Part shown: one piece after another, positions 12,443-22,962 of the stretch
Position numbering within the stretch: the first letter of the stretch is position 1
How the letters are laid out: each line of letters starts with the position of its first letter
NCBI RefSeq assembly: GCF_020623625.1
Contig: NC_060200.1
Location: 2,123,501 to 2,187,500, forward strand
Length of the DNA stretch: 64,000 bases
Source of the DNA: Saccharomycodes ludwigii
Lineage: Eukaryota > Ascomycota > Saccharomycetes > Saccharomycodales > Saccharomycodaceae
Direction of reading: 5' to 3'
Notes under the pieces: generated by a model
Told to the model about the DNA's origin: nothing
The model's database searches: none
The model's input: the letters and a program-made list of their open reading frames with translations, nothing else
Position numbers and translations under genes: made by a program

Positions 12443-13011
12443 GTTTCAGTTTATTTAGTTAATTTCTTACTTTTTTTAATGGTTCTGGCAAGCTGGGCTT
12501 ATAAGCAATAAGTAATGGAAAAAAAAAAAAAAAAAAAAAAAGATAAAATGACAAGCTAGACAAACAATTTAAAAAGATTTTCTTTTTATGGGAAAATTTT
12601 TTGATTATCTCCGTTTAATCTTGTAACGAATAGAAAAAGGAAAAAAAAAAAAAACAAAAAAAAAAAACAAAAAAAAACAAAAAAAAAAAAAAGAAACCCC
12701 TTCATTCTTAACAATATTTCTCTCGAATAAGCTATCCACTACCAAAATTTTTATTTATCAACAAAATTCATTTCAACAACAAGTAGACCAATATTAAACT
12801 TTTATAAGAAGATATAGACAACAACAAAGTAACCAAAAACAGAAAAAAAAAAACAATTAGCTAATAAAACATAGGCAAAAACACCTTTTTACAAAAAAAT
12901 TCATACATTAGTAAAACGATTCCTTCTTAAACTTACACAACAGGTATATATGCATATACAATGTAAAATAACAAAGGGTACAGTTTAATAAACTTCTAAA
13001 AAGTGTATACT
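12443..13011. other. Intergenic region, TMA7 promoter / GLN4 3' flank
   Basis: No gene seen. Strongly A-rich on the plus strand, with A tracts interrupted by C at 12642-12691 and an A run at 12519-12541. Confidence 0.75.
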
Positions 13012-15441
13012 TCATTTCGAAACACTATCCTTTAAGCTAACAATTCTGTTCAAAATAACTTTTTCATCAGTACTCTCGATATCTAAAGTAAAATAACCAA
13101 CTCTCATAGCCTGGAATCTACAAATTTCCTTACAACCCTTCTTTTCCGCAACATAAAATTCACTCTTTTTAGCATCGTCAACAACCCATGGGGAATTTTC
13201 AACTACATGTTTGAAGTTTGGCTCAATAACACTGTTCTTATAGACAATTTCACTTTCCGGATTGATATCATTCAAATAACCTTCTGGATGAGCAGCTGGA
13301 TTCTCTGATTTAAATAGTTGATCATAGACTCTGGTTTCAGAAACTTTTAATGCATATTTTTCTGGAACCCATTGAATAAAAGTCTTTGGTTTAATCTTGA
13401 CATCATTATTATAATGAGCGATTATTCTTATAATCTTGCCTGTGGCGGGGTCTTTTTGTACAGATTTAACAGATATGGTGTGGGGGACCCTAATTAAACC
13501 AACTGGTTGATCTGGTGTTAGTCTGAAAAATTCTTTATCACCAACTTTTTCACTAAAGTCACTTCTTTCAATGTATATTTTTTTCCCAAAAACAACAGTT
13601 CTGTCACCAAACTCTTTGGAACCTGGTCTATATGGAATGACACAAGACTCAGAATAATCCTCCGTTAAATTATCAATCACAACTTCGATTGGGTCTAAAA
13701 CGAACATTAATCTTGGCGTAGTATCTTCTAAATATTTTCTAATAGCACTCTCAAACCTAACCAGTTGAATATTACTATCATTAGTAGTAACACCCAAAGT
13801 ATTAATAAAAGATAAAATGGCGCCTGGTGGTATACCACGCCTACGAATGGCCTCCAAGGTAAACAAACGAGGATCATTCCAACCCCTCACATAGCCACCA
13901 TTAACCAATTTGGCAATTTTTCTCTTCGACAAAATAGTACCGGTAATATTCAACCTACCATATTCTCTTTGGGCTGGTCTGTAAACATGGACCTGGTCAC
14001 ACAACCATTCATAACTTTCTCTACTTAAATAAAATTCAGTAGTGCACAATGAATGGGTAATATTTTCAAAACTATCCACCAAACAGTGAGTGAAATCATA
14101 AGTTGGATAAATCTTCCATTTGTCACCGGTCCTTGGATGTGGTGCATTCAAGACTCTATAGGCAATCAAATCCCACATTTGGGGAGATGGCGATTCCAAA
14201 TTTTGTTTCATTCTTAAAATGGCGGCACCCGGTTTATAGTGTCCATCCCTCATCTTTCTGAACTCTAATAAATTTTCTTTTATTGGTCTTGCACGATGAA
14301 CACATGCCCTTCTTTCTCCACCTGGTGTACCGTCTTCTCTAATGCCACGACCGCGCTTGATTTCTTCGGCGGTACAATGACAAATATAACCTTTGTCGTT
14401 TTCGATTAGAACCTCTGCTAATTCATACAACCTATCAAAATAATCAGAAGAATAGGTGACTTTCCATGGTTTAAAACCCAACCAATCAACCATTCTTTTT
14501 ATGGATTCAAAATATTCTGGGGCCTCAGCTTCCGGATTAGTATCATCAAATCTTAAATAGCAAACTCCATCCCAATGCTTTGCAAAACCAAAATTAACCA
14601 TAATAGCTTTAGAATGACCGATATGCAAGTAACCATTCGGTTCGGGAGGAAACCTGGTGCGAACTTTACCGCCAGTAACTTTTAAGTGCTCCTTCATCAA
14701 TTCCGGATAAGCTTGTGGGTTTTCGCCAACTCTGTGTAAATCGCCTAAAAACCCCTCGGTAAACATGGATCTTTCTTTTGCAGTAGTGGTGGCTGTGCTG
14801 GCAGTTTTTGTGCCGGTGGCCTTTGAAGACTTTTTTTTTTCTTTCTTAATAACATCTCTTTCATCTTTAGGACCTAACACTTTTAGCAACTCTTGGTCAA
14901 TAATGGGTTTAAAGTATTTAGGTTCGGCCCATTTTAATTCTGGCAAGTTTTTAATGATGGCAAATAATCCTGGAACACTTTTATAACGTTCAGTTTGAAT
15001 TGTTTCCAGGTTTTCCTGGATATATTTAGCAACACGGTCCCTAACCTGATCTTCAGTGATTACGATGCCAACACCTGTTTGTTTTTCAAAATCTTTAACA
15101 TCAATAGCAGCTCCAGTAGTTGCTGTAGCATATTTATAAGCCGATTCTACCTGTAAATTAGTTTTCAAATTTCCATTGACAATGTATTCAACAATTAATT
15201 TAGAGTATTGTTCATTTAAGGATTTGTTAGGACTAGCTTTGTTAATTAAACCGGCTAAATTATGAAGTAAACTTCTTTCTTGTTTAGTCCAGGTGGTGCT
15301 CGACGATGGAGGAGCCAATTTAACTAAGTGGTCCAAGATTGAAGAAACTTTTTGGTTCTTCAAAATCTCTTTAATTTTTGGTTCTTCAAAGCCAATACTA
15401 CTAAAGGATTTAGTTAGTTCCTCAACAGATGCAGATACCAT
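13012..15441 (-). CDS. GLN4: Glutaminyl-tRNA synthetase
   Basis: An 809-residue eukaryotic-type GlnRS, the same size as yeast Gln4. The N-terminal 220 residues are the yeast-type appended domain, followed by a Lys/Thr-rich linker. The class I catalytic core follows, with the HIGH motif in PPEPNGYLHIGHSK near residue 265, LRFDDTNPE, YPTYDFTHCLVDS and the KMSKS-equivalent LSKRKI near residue 505. The C-terminal beta-barrel anticodon-binding part ends with the IESTDEKVILNRIVSLKDS region. It charges tRNA-Gln with glutamine in the cytosol. In S. cerevisiae it is YOR168W, next to RPS28A; here RED1, from the paralogous track, lies between them. It is divergent from RED1. Confidence 0.97.
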   Translation of the reverse strand: MVSASVEELTKSFSSIGFEEPKIKEILKNQKVSSILDHLVKLAPPSSSTTWTKQERSLLHNLAGLINKASPNKSLNEQYSKLIVEYIVNGNLKTNLQVESAYKYATATTGAAIDVKDFEKQTGVGIVITEDQVRDRVAKYIQENLETIQTERYKSVPGLFAIIKNLPELKWAEPKYFKPIIDQELLKVLGPKDERDVIKKEKKKSSKATGTKTASTATTTAKERSMFTEGFLGDLHRVGENPQAYPELMKEHLKVTGGKVRTRFPPEPNGYLHIGHSKAIMVNFGFAKHWDGVCYLRFDDTNPEAEAPEYFESIKRMVDWLGFKPWKVTYSSDYFDRLYELAEVLIENDKGYICHCTAEEIKRGRGIREDGTPGGERRACVHRARPIKENLLEFRKMRDGHYKPGAAILRMKQNLESPSPQMWDLIAYRVLNAPHPRTGDKWKIYPTYDFTHCLVDSFENITHSLCTTEFYLSRESYEWLCDQVHVYRPAQREYGRLNITGTILSKRKIAKLVNGGYVRGWNDPRLFTLEAIRRRGIPPGAILSFINTLGVTTNDSNIQLVRFESAIRKYLEDTTPRLMFVLDPIEVVIDNLTEDYSESCVIPYRPGSKEFGDRTVVFGKKIYIERSDFSEKVGDKEFFRLTPDQPVGLIRVPHTISVKSVQKDPATGKIIRIIAHYNNDVKIKPKTFIQWVPEKYALKVSETRVYDQLFKSENPAAHPEGYLNDINPESEIVYKNSVIEPNFKHVVENSPWVVDDAKKSEFYVAEKKGCKEICRFQAMRVGYFTLDIESTDEKVILNRIVSLKDSVSK

Positions 15442-16163
15442 GTTTTAAAGAAATGTTGGCGGAGATATATATTTTTTTTTTTTATTTATTTTTTTTTTTT
15501 TTTCAATCGACCAGTATTAAAACTTGGGAGAATATGAAGTATTACTCATTTATAAATGAAGCGGGAAAAAAAAAAAGAAACAAAAAAAACAAAAATATAT
15601 TATATATATATGATATATATTATTAAAAAAAAAGTTTTAAAAGTTATCACAATTCTTCTTTTGCTCATATTTTGTACTTTACCCTCCACGATCTTTTTCT
15701 GTAGATTAACAACGACAAAGAAAAGAAAAAAAAAAATGTTCCCAGTAAATCTAATCACATATCCGCTTATACGAAAAACTTTTTTTTTTTTTTTTTTTCT
15801 TAATAATTAAAATTACACTTTAATATTTGTACGTGTTTATAGCAAAAAATTGTATTACGGGATAATACAGAAAACAAATCTTATAAAAAAAAAAATTAGC
15901 CGCCCATCTTTTTTTCTTTTTTTTTTTTTTTTTTAATAATCATTTAAATAATCATTTATTATCTTGGTGTTAAAAATGAAAACTTTTATAAGGTAATAAC
16001 TTTTTTTATTATTATTCAACTTTTTTACACGATTAATTGATTTAACTTATACCAGAATTTCAAATAAATTGTTTTATTTCTAAGAGTTTTTCATGAATTT
16101 ATTCATCAGACCTATTTGTTTGGTAGAAAAAAAAAAAAGGAAAAAAAAAAAAAATAATTAAAG
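15442..16163. other. Divergent promoter region GLN4 / RED1
   Basis: No gene seen. It contains many T and A tracts, a TA run near 15596-15622 and a URS1-like site at 15898-15906, about 260 bases before the RED1 ATG. Confidence 0.75.
15898..15906 (+). promoter_or_regulatory. URS1-like (Ume6-type) site upstream of RED1
   Basis: TAGCCGCCCA (with the preceding T) matches 9 of 10 positions of the Ume6-bound URS1 consensus TAGCCGCCGA. URS1 represses early meiotic genes in vegetative cells and activates them with Ime1 in meiosis. GC-only runs of this kind are rare in this AT-rich intergenic DNA. Function is inferred from motif and position. Confidence 0.5.
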
Positions 16164-18920
16164 ATGAATGGAATAAATAGCCAAAGCGGCATGCCAGATA
16201 AAATTATCTATTTGCTAAACAAAGGTGCTCCATTAAATAACAATGCTTTGAGAGAATTCAAAATATATATTGCTACTGGTAAAAATCTTTTAGATTCAAC
16301 CTTTATTGACAATCTAATTGAGTGTTTCAAAACTTTGGATATTAAAAACAAATCTAAATTAACTGATTGTTGCGAATTTCTACATATTTTATTTGAACAT
16401 TTGCTTAATTTCTCCGATAGTGGAAGGTACAACGATTTTCCTTCTACTGTGACTGATACTACCAATAAAATTAACGAAACATATTTATCTAAAATTTTGG
16501 ACAATTTGTTACAATGCAATCATATTAATAAAATCAACTTTAACAAAAACTTTATTGATTTCATCTTAGACAATTTAGGGAGAAATTGGAGATTTTCTGC
16601 TCTTTTAGTAAAAATTTATAAAGAAGCTTCCAATTCAAAAATATTAATTTCTTCATCGATCAAATCGCCATCCAAATCTTTAAAACTAGGAAAGTTAATT
16701 AGCACTTTAGATAACTTTCAAACTGCTAATTTTATTGTTGAATTAATCTCAAACATTTTCCCCCGTAGATCACTATCAAAAACAGGTGTTTTAATGAAAC
16801 CAGTTTTCTGGGAACATGAATCTGTCAATGTAAACACAACAGACCCCAATGAAATGTTTTTTAACAGTGAACTATATCCACAAAGGACATTACATGGTTC
16901 ACGCCAGTGCATTACTTTTATTTTAAATGTATTTAACGTTGAGAATTTTACCCATTTATACGAATTTGAAAACATTTCGTATTTAACAAAAAATACGACC
17001 ACTTCGAAAAGGGCTAAAAAGTTTTGTAAAAAAAATGGCTATGTTCAAGTAATTAACCAATATATTTATATTTGGGACTGCGAATCCATCTTTATTAGAA
17101 TTAGCATTGATGGTACTAAAATATATAAAGATTTACAAAATAATTTGAAAATTGAATTGGCTAGAGATTTCAATGAAATTGTTTGGTCAACACATGTCTT
17201 GGCATTACAAAATTTAAAAAATGCAAGCTGTTTCATACTAACAGCTACTAATACTGGTTCTGTTACTGGAATTTTAAAAGCTATAAAGACAAAGAAAATT
17301 AGTGAATCTATTGCTGCCATTTTTTTAAATAATACTGAGTTTGACAATGATGAAAATGACCAAATAGGTATTGAACCCTCCGATGATATTGAACAAGAAA
17401 AAGAGAATGTCACTGCAGGGGAAATGGCACAAATACACAGTGTCATTTCTAATGGTAACATGAACAAAAACGTTGTTGAGCACAAAGCTAATGATGACAA
17501 TACCATCATTGAGAGTAAACAGCAGTTATCTACTCCAAAAACTTCATTAATAAAAGATAGTACTTTAAAATTCACAAATATGAAAAATCGTAAAAATACC
17601 ATTAAGAAAATGGATAGGGACCCAAGTTTTGTTGAAAATTTAAATTCAAGCTTAAAAGTTGGAAAAGAACCCGTCACTGATGATGAGAATAATAATAATA
17701 ACGATAACAATAACAACAAAGAAAATGATAATAAAAATCATAGGAATAACAATATCAGCGATCAAGATTCTCCACTAACGAAGAAAAACAAATTGCATTC
17801 AACTAAAGATAAATTTGAATTGGGCCTAGACTATTCTCTACCTCTGATCGACTCCAATCCACTTAAAGTTTCTAATAGAGATCCATCATTAATTATGACT
17901 GGCATTAATAAAGCACCAGTTTATACCAAAAAGAGACCATCACAACAAATGTCATTAAAACAATTAAATGGTATTAGAATTAAGACCAATGAAAAAAGAA
18001 AAAAGTCACACAATGCCCTATCGTCAAATTATCACAAGATTACAAAGAAAACTTTAAAAAAGGACTTGCTAAAGCATAAAGATTTATTCAAAAATAGCAT
18101 AGTTAGAAGCACCACCAGCAGCCCCATAATAAGTAAAGATAACAAAGGTACTGGCGTAAAAAGAGAACTCGCGTTGAGCAAACCACAAGGCTTAGCCCCT
18201 GCTGAACTGATGACAGAAACTTTTGAGAAAGCGATGGATAACAAGGGAAGTGATACCAAAAACAACTGTGATCATAAATCTATTTTAAGCGAGAACATTA
18301 TTGCTAATAACAAAGACAGTAAGAAACCAAACAATAGAAATGTGGTTATCGACGTGGGTAGTTCCAGTGAAAATATAAGCTTACACAATGATGACGATAC
18401 TACTGATAATAATGATGCAGACAAACTACACAAAAAGGCCATTGATCCTGATAATAAAATAACGAAAACAGAGAGCGATAAGTATAATAACATGAACGAA
18501 ACAACTTTATTACCAAGCAATACGTCAATGTCTCGATCTGTTATGCTGAATGATATAGAGAAAGACAATTTTTTTGTGGATAATACGAGTATTATTTCAC
18601 CCACTATAACTGAGCAATTACAATACCAAATATACAATTCCATTAAAGGATTCTCTATTGAGTTAACAAATAAAATGAATATTATCAACGAAGAACTAAA
18701 TAAGAGGATCACCAAAGAATTCTCTAATAAGTACATTAACTTATTCCACCAATTGCAAGAAAATTTTGCAAGCGATGTAAAAGGGATGATTGATTTTATC
18801 AATGAGATTCAAGGTATGTTGCATCTTCCCGAAAAACAGTTGCTAGAGTGCATTAATCAAAAACAATTTGTTACTAAGAATACTGTAGGCGACAGTACGA
18901 TTGATAAAAAGGATGGTTAA
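16164..18920 (+). CDS. RED1: Meiotic chromosome axis protein Red1
   Basis: A 918-residue protein. The N-terminal 380 or so residues are hydrophobic-patterned, consistent with the ARM-like and PH-like domains of Red1/SYCP2 (YIWDCESIFIRISIDG, RDFNEIVWSTHVLAL). A long disordered, Asn/Lys/Ser-rich middle follows. The last 110 residues are a predicted coiled coil (LQYQIYNSIKGFSIELTNKM, FSNKYINLFHQLQENF, IQGMLHLPEKQL), which in Red1 drives oligomerisation. Red1 builds the axial element with Hop1 and Rec8 and promotes interhomolog recombination and synapsis. Sequence alone supports this moderately. The position next to RPS28, with YPT6 and TMA7 close by, matches YLR262C to YLR264W and makes the call firm. 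A URS1-like site upstream fits meiotic control. S. cerevisiae Red1 is 827 residues. Confidence 0.85.
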   Translation: MNGINSQSGMPDKIIYLLNKGAPLNNNALREFKIYIATGKNLLDSTFIDNLIECFKTLDIKNKSKLTDCCEFLHILFEHLLNFSDSGRYNDFPSTVTDTTNKINETYLSKILDNLLQCNHINKINFNKNFIDFILDNLGRNWRFSALLVKIYKEASNSKILISSSIKSPSKSLKLGKLISTLDNFQTANFIVELISNIFPRRSLSKTGVLMKPVFWEHESVNVNTTDPNEMFFNSELYPQRTLHGSRQCITFILNVFNVENFTHLYEFENISYLTKNTTTSKRAKKFCKKNGYVQVINQYIYIWDCESIFIRISIDGTKIYKDLQNNLKIELARDFNEIVWSTHVLALQNLKNASCFILTATNTGSVTGILKAIKTKKISESIAAIFLNNTEFDNDENDQIGIEPSDDIEQEKENVTAGEMAQIHSVISNGNMNKNVVEHKANDDNTIIESKQQLSTPKTSLIKDSTLKFTNMKNRKNTIKKMDRDPSFVENLNSSLKVGKEPVTDDENNNNNDNNNNKENDNKNHRNNNISDQDSPLTKKNKLHSTKDKFELGLDYSLPLIDSNPLKVSNRDPSLIMTGINKAPVYTKKRPSQQMSLKQLNGIRIKTNEKRKKSHNALSSNYHKITKKTLKKDLLKHKDLFKNSIVRSTTSSPIISKDNKGTGVKRELALSKPQGLAPAELMTETFEKAMDNKGSDTKNNCDHKSILSENIIANNKDSKKPNNRNVVIDVGSSSENISLHNDDDTTDNNDADKLHKKAIDPDNKITKTESDKYNNMNETTLLPSNTSMSRSVMLNDIEKDNFFVDNTSIISPTITEQLQYQIYNSIKGFSIELTNKMNIINEELNKRITKEFSNKYINLFHQLQENFASDVKGMIDFINEIQGMLHLPEKQLLECINQKQFVTKNTVGDSTIDKKDG

Positions 18921-18997
18921 TTTGTTATAATTAGTACGCAGATATATATATATATATATATATATTTTTTTTATACGTTTATATGTTATTGATTCAA

Positions 18998-19011
18998 TGG
19001 GCGGCACGTGC
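18998..19011. promoter_or_regulatory. GGGCGGC plus CACGTG composite motif
   Basis: TGGGCGGCACGTGC overlaps a URS1-like core (TGGGCGGC, the same eight bases as in the RED1 upstream site read on its other strand) with a CACGTG E-box. It lies just after RED1 and 630 bases before RPS28. Its role is unknown. Confidence 0.3.
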
Positions 19012-19150
19012 TTTGATAGAGAAACAACCAAAATTATTAGAACAGTGGAAAGACACACAAAATTTTTTACCTCATTAAATAATTATATTATTTCTGTTTA
19101 TTTGGAAAGAAAGAAAGAGAGAAAAAATTTTTTTTTTCATCTTAACCAAG

Positions 19151-19162
19151 AACCCATACATC
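19151..19162 (+). promoter_or_regulatory. Rap1-like site of the RPS28 promoter
   Basis: AACCCATACATC fits the Rap1 consensus of ribosomal-protein genes (ACACCCATACAT) at nearly all positions. It lies 476 bases before the ATG and is followed by a T-rich stretch. Binding is inferred. Confidence 0.55.
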
Positions 19163-19637
19163 ACATAGTATTTAACTTTTTTTTATACAGAATAGTAAAA
19201 TTTTCAATCTTTTTTTTTTTTTCTTTCTTTCTTTTTCTTAGAAAAGCACACAAAAATTTTTTTGAAACAAATAATTACACAGAAAATCACGTAATACATG
19301 TATATATATATATATATTTTTTTTATTTTTATTTTATTTTTATTTTAATTTTTTTTTTTTTTTTTTTTTTTTGCTTTTCTTCACTTTCTTCACTTTCTTC
19401 ATTTTCTTTTCCCTGCTTTTTGTTTCTTCTTTTTTTTTCTTTAATCTTCACTTTTTTGTACAACTTTTTTTTTCTTCAAGACTTCTTTCTGTTCTAAATC
19501 TGTTTACCGTGTAGTTTTTAACTCTTAATTTCTGTTATTTCATGCTCTTACTTTTCCTTTATTTTTTTATTATACATTTCAATAAGATCCCTCACAGCAG
19601 CAGCAGCTTAACAGCAAGACACAAGAATTAATTAAAT

Positions 19638-19841
19638 ATGGACTCCAAAACTCCAGTTACTCTAGCTAAGGTTATTAAGGTTTTAGGCCGTACCGGTTCC
19701 CGTGGTGGTGTCACTCAAGTTCGTGTTGAATTTTTGGACGATTCTTCCAGAACTATTGTTAGAAATGTTAAAGGTCCAGTCAGAGAAAATGACATTTTGG
19801 TCTTGATGGAATCTGAACGTGAAGCTCGTCGTTTGCGTTAA
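19638..19841 (+). CDS. RPS28: Small-subunit ribosomal protein eS28 (Rps28)
   Basis: A 67-residue protein of exactly the length of yeast Rps28A/B and matching it throughout ([43 protein letters not shown]-type core, [10 protein letters not shown] end). It is an OB-fold protein of the 40S head near the mRNA exit site. Codon use is strongly biased and GC-richer than the neighbours, as in other highly expressed yeast genes. It stands for both RPS28A (YOR167C) and RPS28B (YLR264W): RED1 is the upstream neighbour as in the B copy, and SWT1 the downstream neighbour as in the A copy. No intron is visible. Confidence 0.98.
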   Translation: MDSKTPVTLAKVIKVLGRTGSRGGVTQVRVEFLDDSSRTIVRNVKGPVRENDILVLMESEREARRLR

Positions 19842-20983
19842 ACAATAAGCCACAAATCTATAACTAATTTTATTTTTTGTGTGTTTATGTTTTTAATCTA
19901 ATTCCCTCACTTCGTAGTGCAGAAAAAAAAAAAGGAAAGAAGGTTGTTATTTTACTCAAATTAATTTAATATTTTATAAAAGGAATATAAGATAATGATG
20001 TTTTAGTTAAGAACTGGTTAGCTTAAGGAAATACTTTTTTTTAAAATAAATGCTTAGCTACTGTGAAGAATGTGCTATTGTGTAAGTTCCAAGAGTGTAT
20101 GACGATATTATTTATTAAGCAAATAGAAAAAAAAAAAAAAAAAAAGAAAAAGCGATGTGTGGGAACTGTTTTGTAAAAACATCAATTATTAATGGACTTG
20201 AGTAATTATGGTACTAAGTTTTAATTGATTTGTTGTGGATTTTCTTCTAAGCTTTTTTTTTTATTTTTATTTTGTTTTTGATAAGATGGTGTTGGTAGGT
20301 CTTGCTGCTTATTTTTTTGAATTATATGTGTTCTTTAAGCTTAATTATATATAACTAAGTTTCTTTATTTTTATTCTATACTTACAGTATTTTATTAGTT
20401 AGTAGATAAATAACAATTTTTTAATATACTTCCTTTTTTAAATTTTATGTGTATATTCCAATGTTGGCAACTATTACAATTATTTACTTCGTTCGTGTTG
20501 TACTCTATATTAATTTTAGCATTACTTATTTATGTGCATAAGAATTAAATTTGGTGTTATTACCATCGTTAAAGATAAAGAGGGAAAGAAATAATATAAT
20601 TTTGTGACATAAATGCATCCGTACCTTTTATTTATTTATTTTATTTTTTTTTATTTTTATTTTTATTTTTATAAAAGACAAAATTTCGAAAAAAAAAAAA
20701 ATTAAATATGCCAAAATAATTGAAATATACCGACGTTTTAAATACTTGTATTTCGGACACCTATTGGTTTACAAAATAAACCACTAACATTATCACTTAC
20801 TATTGAAAAAGAAAAACAAAAAAACGTGTGTATATATATATATATATAATATATATTCTGTTATGAACTTATTGACTAATTGAATGCTAACTGCAATATT
20901 ACAGACTACCTGAATATGCACCAATTTAACTTGATACAAATATTGAACATAGATATTCCATTCAAATAAAAAGTGGTTTGGAT

Positions 20984-21035
<52 letters not shown>

Positions 21036-21202
21036 GGTACATGCTCTAAATTACATTTTTACAAAGATACAACGAAGAAGAAGGGAAGGAAAAATAAAAG
21101 TAAAGACAAGCAAGTATTGTGTTCCATATTTTGGATTTTAAATCACGCAGAAAGCTAACAGTAGTTATAATAACATATAAAATAAATGGTTCAGTAGTAC
21201 AG
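19842..21202. other. Long gene-free region between RPS28 and SWT1
   Basis: 1361 bases with no credible ORF on either strand. It includes small AT-rich inverted repeats (TTAAG/CTTAA near 20007-20028; TGTTTT/AAAACA around 20169-20183), T-rich tracts near 20640-20670, and a TA run at 20999-21030 in the SWT1 promoter. The first part is presumably the RPS28 3' untranslated region. In S. cerevisiae the RPS28B mRNA has an unusually long 3' untranslated region used for autoregulation by decapping. Confidence 0.7.
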
Positions 21203-22674
21203 ATGTCAAAACCTAATATTTTTAACACATTTCAAAATAAAACTTCCTATACGACGAATTCTAATAAAACTCCAAGTAGCTTATATAAGCATGACTTGGA
21301 TAGTAACTATCAAACCTGTCAAATGCGCAATGTTGTTGATAAAATTAACCTGGCTTTAGATACATTTACCAGGGGGAAAAATGGGAAGAAGTATTCATTG
21401 GCAGAATTGAATAAATTTATGGAGCAGAATGTGGCTGATAAAGAAGGTGATTATTGTATGATCGATATTTCAGAAGATCAAAATATCGACTTGATATCGG
21501 AATATATTAACGTGCAACGTAATGAGGACACATTTAATCATGACACGATCGATGACAACAATAGAGGACAAGACAATGTAAGGAATGACGTCAACTCCTT
21601 TAGGCATAAAACGATTTTCATAATTGATACAAACATAATGCTAACTAAGTTGGCGACACTAGAAGGGTTAAGGCTATTGCATGAACAGTATGGGCATTTA
21701 ATTGTAATACCTATTGAAGTCGTACGAGAACTAGATGGTTTGAAAAATTCTAAAACAAAAACATCAAATGGAAGAGAAGCAATCGGTGTTTTAGCTAGGT
21801 GGGCCAGCGAGTGGATATACAGATATTTAGCCAACAAAGATAAATGTGTTATTTTACAGAAAATGGATGAGAGAGTAGATGATTTAACCATTAAGGATGA
21901 TGCTATCCTAGACTGTTGTATTTTTTTCAAAAACCAGTACCATTGCCTATCTATATTAATCTCAAATGATAAGTTACTCTGTGTTAAAGCGTTAGGTGAA
22001 GAAATATTAACTATTTCTTCTACTAAAGAACAACAAATCACCAGTAAACTTATCGCAGAAATGGCCTATATTGAAAACCAATCGAGATTTGGGCAAAAAA
22101 ACGAAAAACATACTGTTGCTAATAGTACAGATGGTACAGTTCAAAATCAAATCCAGACCACAAGCGGATTAGGAAACGAACACAAACTTTCTGATAACAA
22201 CCATAGTGGCATTAACAATAGTACTGGTGGTTGTGATGGCGCCAGTAATACTTTGATAATAGAAGCATCCAACTTAGAAGAACTATCATCAATAATTTAT
22301 GACGAAATAGAGAAAGTAGCATTAGCGGCAACAGAATTTTTTTTAACAAGTAGCATTGAAGTACAACAATTAGAAGCTAAGATGAATAAGCCGGTACGTT
22401 TATTTGGATTAACTGATGTAGTTCATTGTGTCAATGATTTTTGGATAAACGTATTTGCGTTACTTTTCAAGCACGATCCAGAATTGGATAGCCGGCAAGT
22501 TTGGAATATAGATACAATACCTGTCATAATACGTACCAATAGTGTGAATGAGTTGCGTGAATTTGTATATATATGGTCCAGAATACTAGTATGTTTATAT
22601 CTTCAAAGGGATACTAATCAACAACAATCTTTAGAGATTTTAATTAAAAGATGGCAATTATCTTGTGGGATGTG

Positions 22675-22675
<1 letters not shown>
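21203..22675 (+). CDS. SWT1: PIN-domain endoribonuclease Swt1
   Basis: 490 residues from the first usable ATG. The PIN domain begins near residue 137 with IFIIDTNIMLTKLATLEGL (Asp142 is the first metal-binding acid). It continues through VIPIEVVRELDGLK, the acidic DDAILDCCIFF and the final ISNDKLLCVKALGEEI. The C-terminal 150 residues are helical. Swt1 cleaves unspliced and leaky pre-mRNA at the nuclear pore and helps transcript surveillance. Length fits S. cerevisiae Swt1 (458). Its placement between RPS28 and SEY1 matches YOR165W-YOR166C-YOR167C exactly. A three-codon upstream ORF (21186-21197) ends five bases before the start codon. The gene is convergent with SEY1. Confidence 0.9.
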
Positions 22676-22706
<31 letters not shown>

Positions 22707-22721
22707 TTTATTTATTTATTT

Positions 22722-22758
<37 letters not shown>

Positions 22759-22962
22759 CCCCGCCTTTTTATGTATATACACAATTAACTATGACATGTA
22801 GAAAGTTTTATATGTAAATATTAACTGATCAGCCAGCAAAATCAAGTCAGTAAAAAAATAAAAGAAATAAAAAAAATAAAACAAAATTGTAGTATTAAAT
22901 ACAATAATATATAAAGAAGAAAATATGCAGATATCAACCTTAGTAAATCCATGTTTATTTAC

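Larger units (their letters stand above)
18921..19637. other. RPS28 promoter region / RED1 3' flank
   Basis: No gene seen. In order it holds a TA run, a TGGGCGGCACGTGC element at 18998-19011, a Rap1-like site at 19151-19162, and then about 450 bases of strongly T-rich sequence up to the RPS28 ATG. A Rap1 site followed by T-rich DNA is the classic yeast ribosomal-protein promoter layout. Confidence 0.75.
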
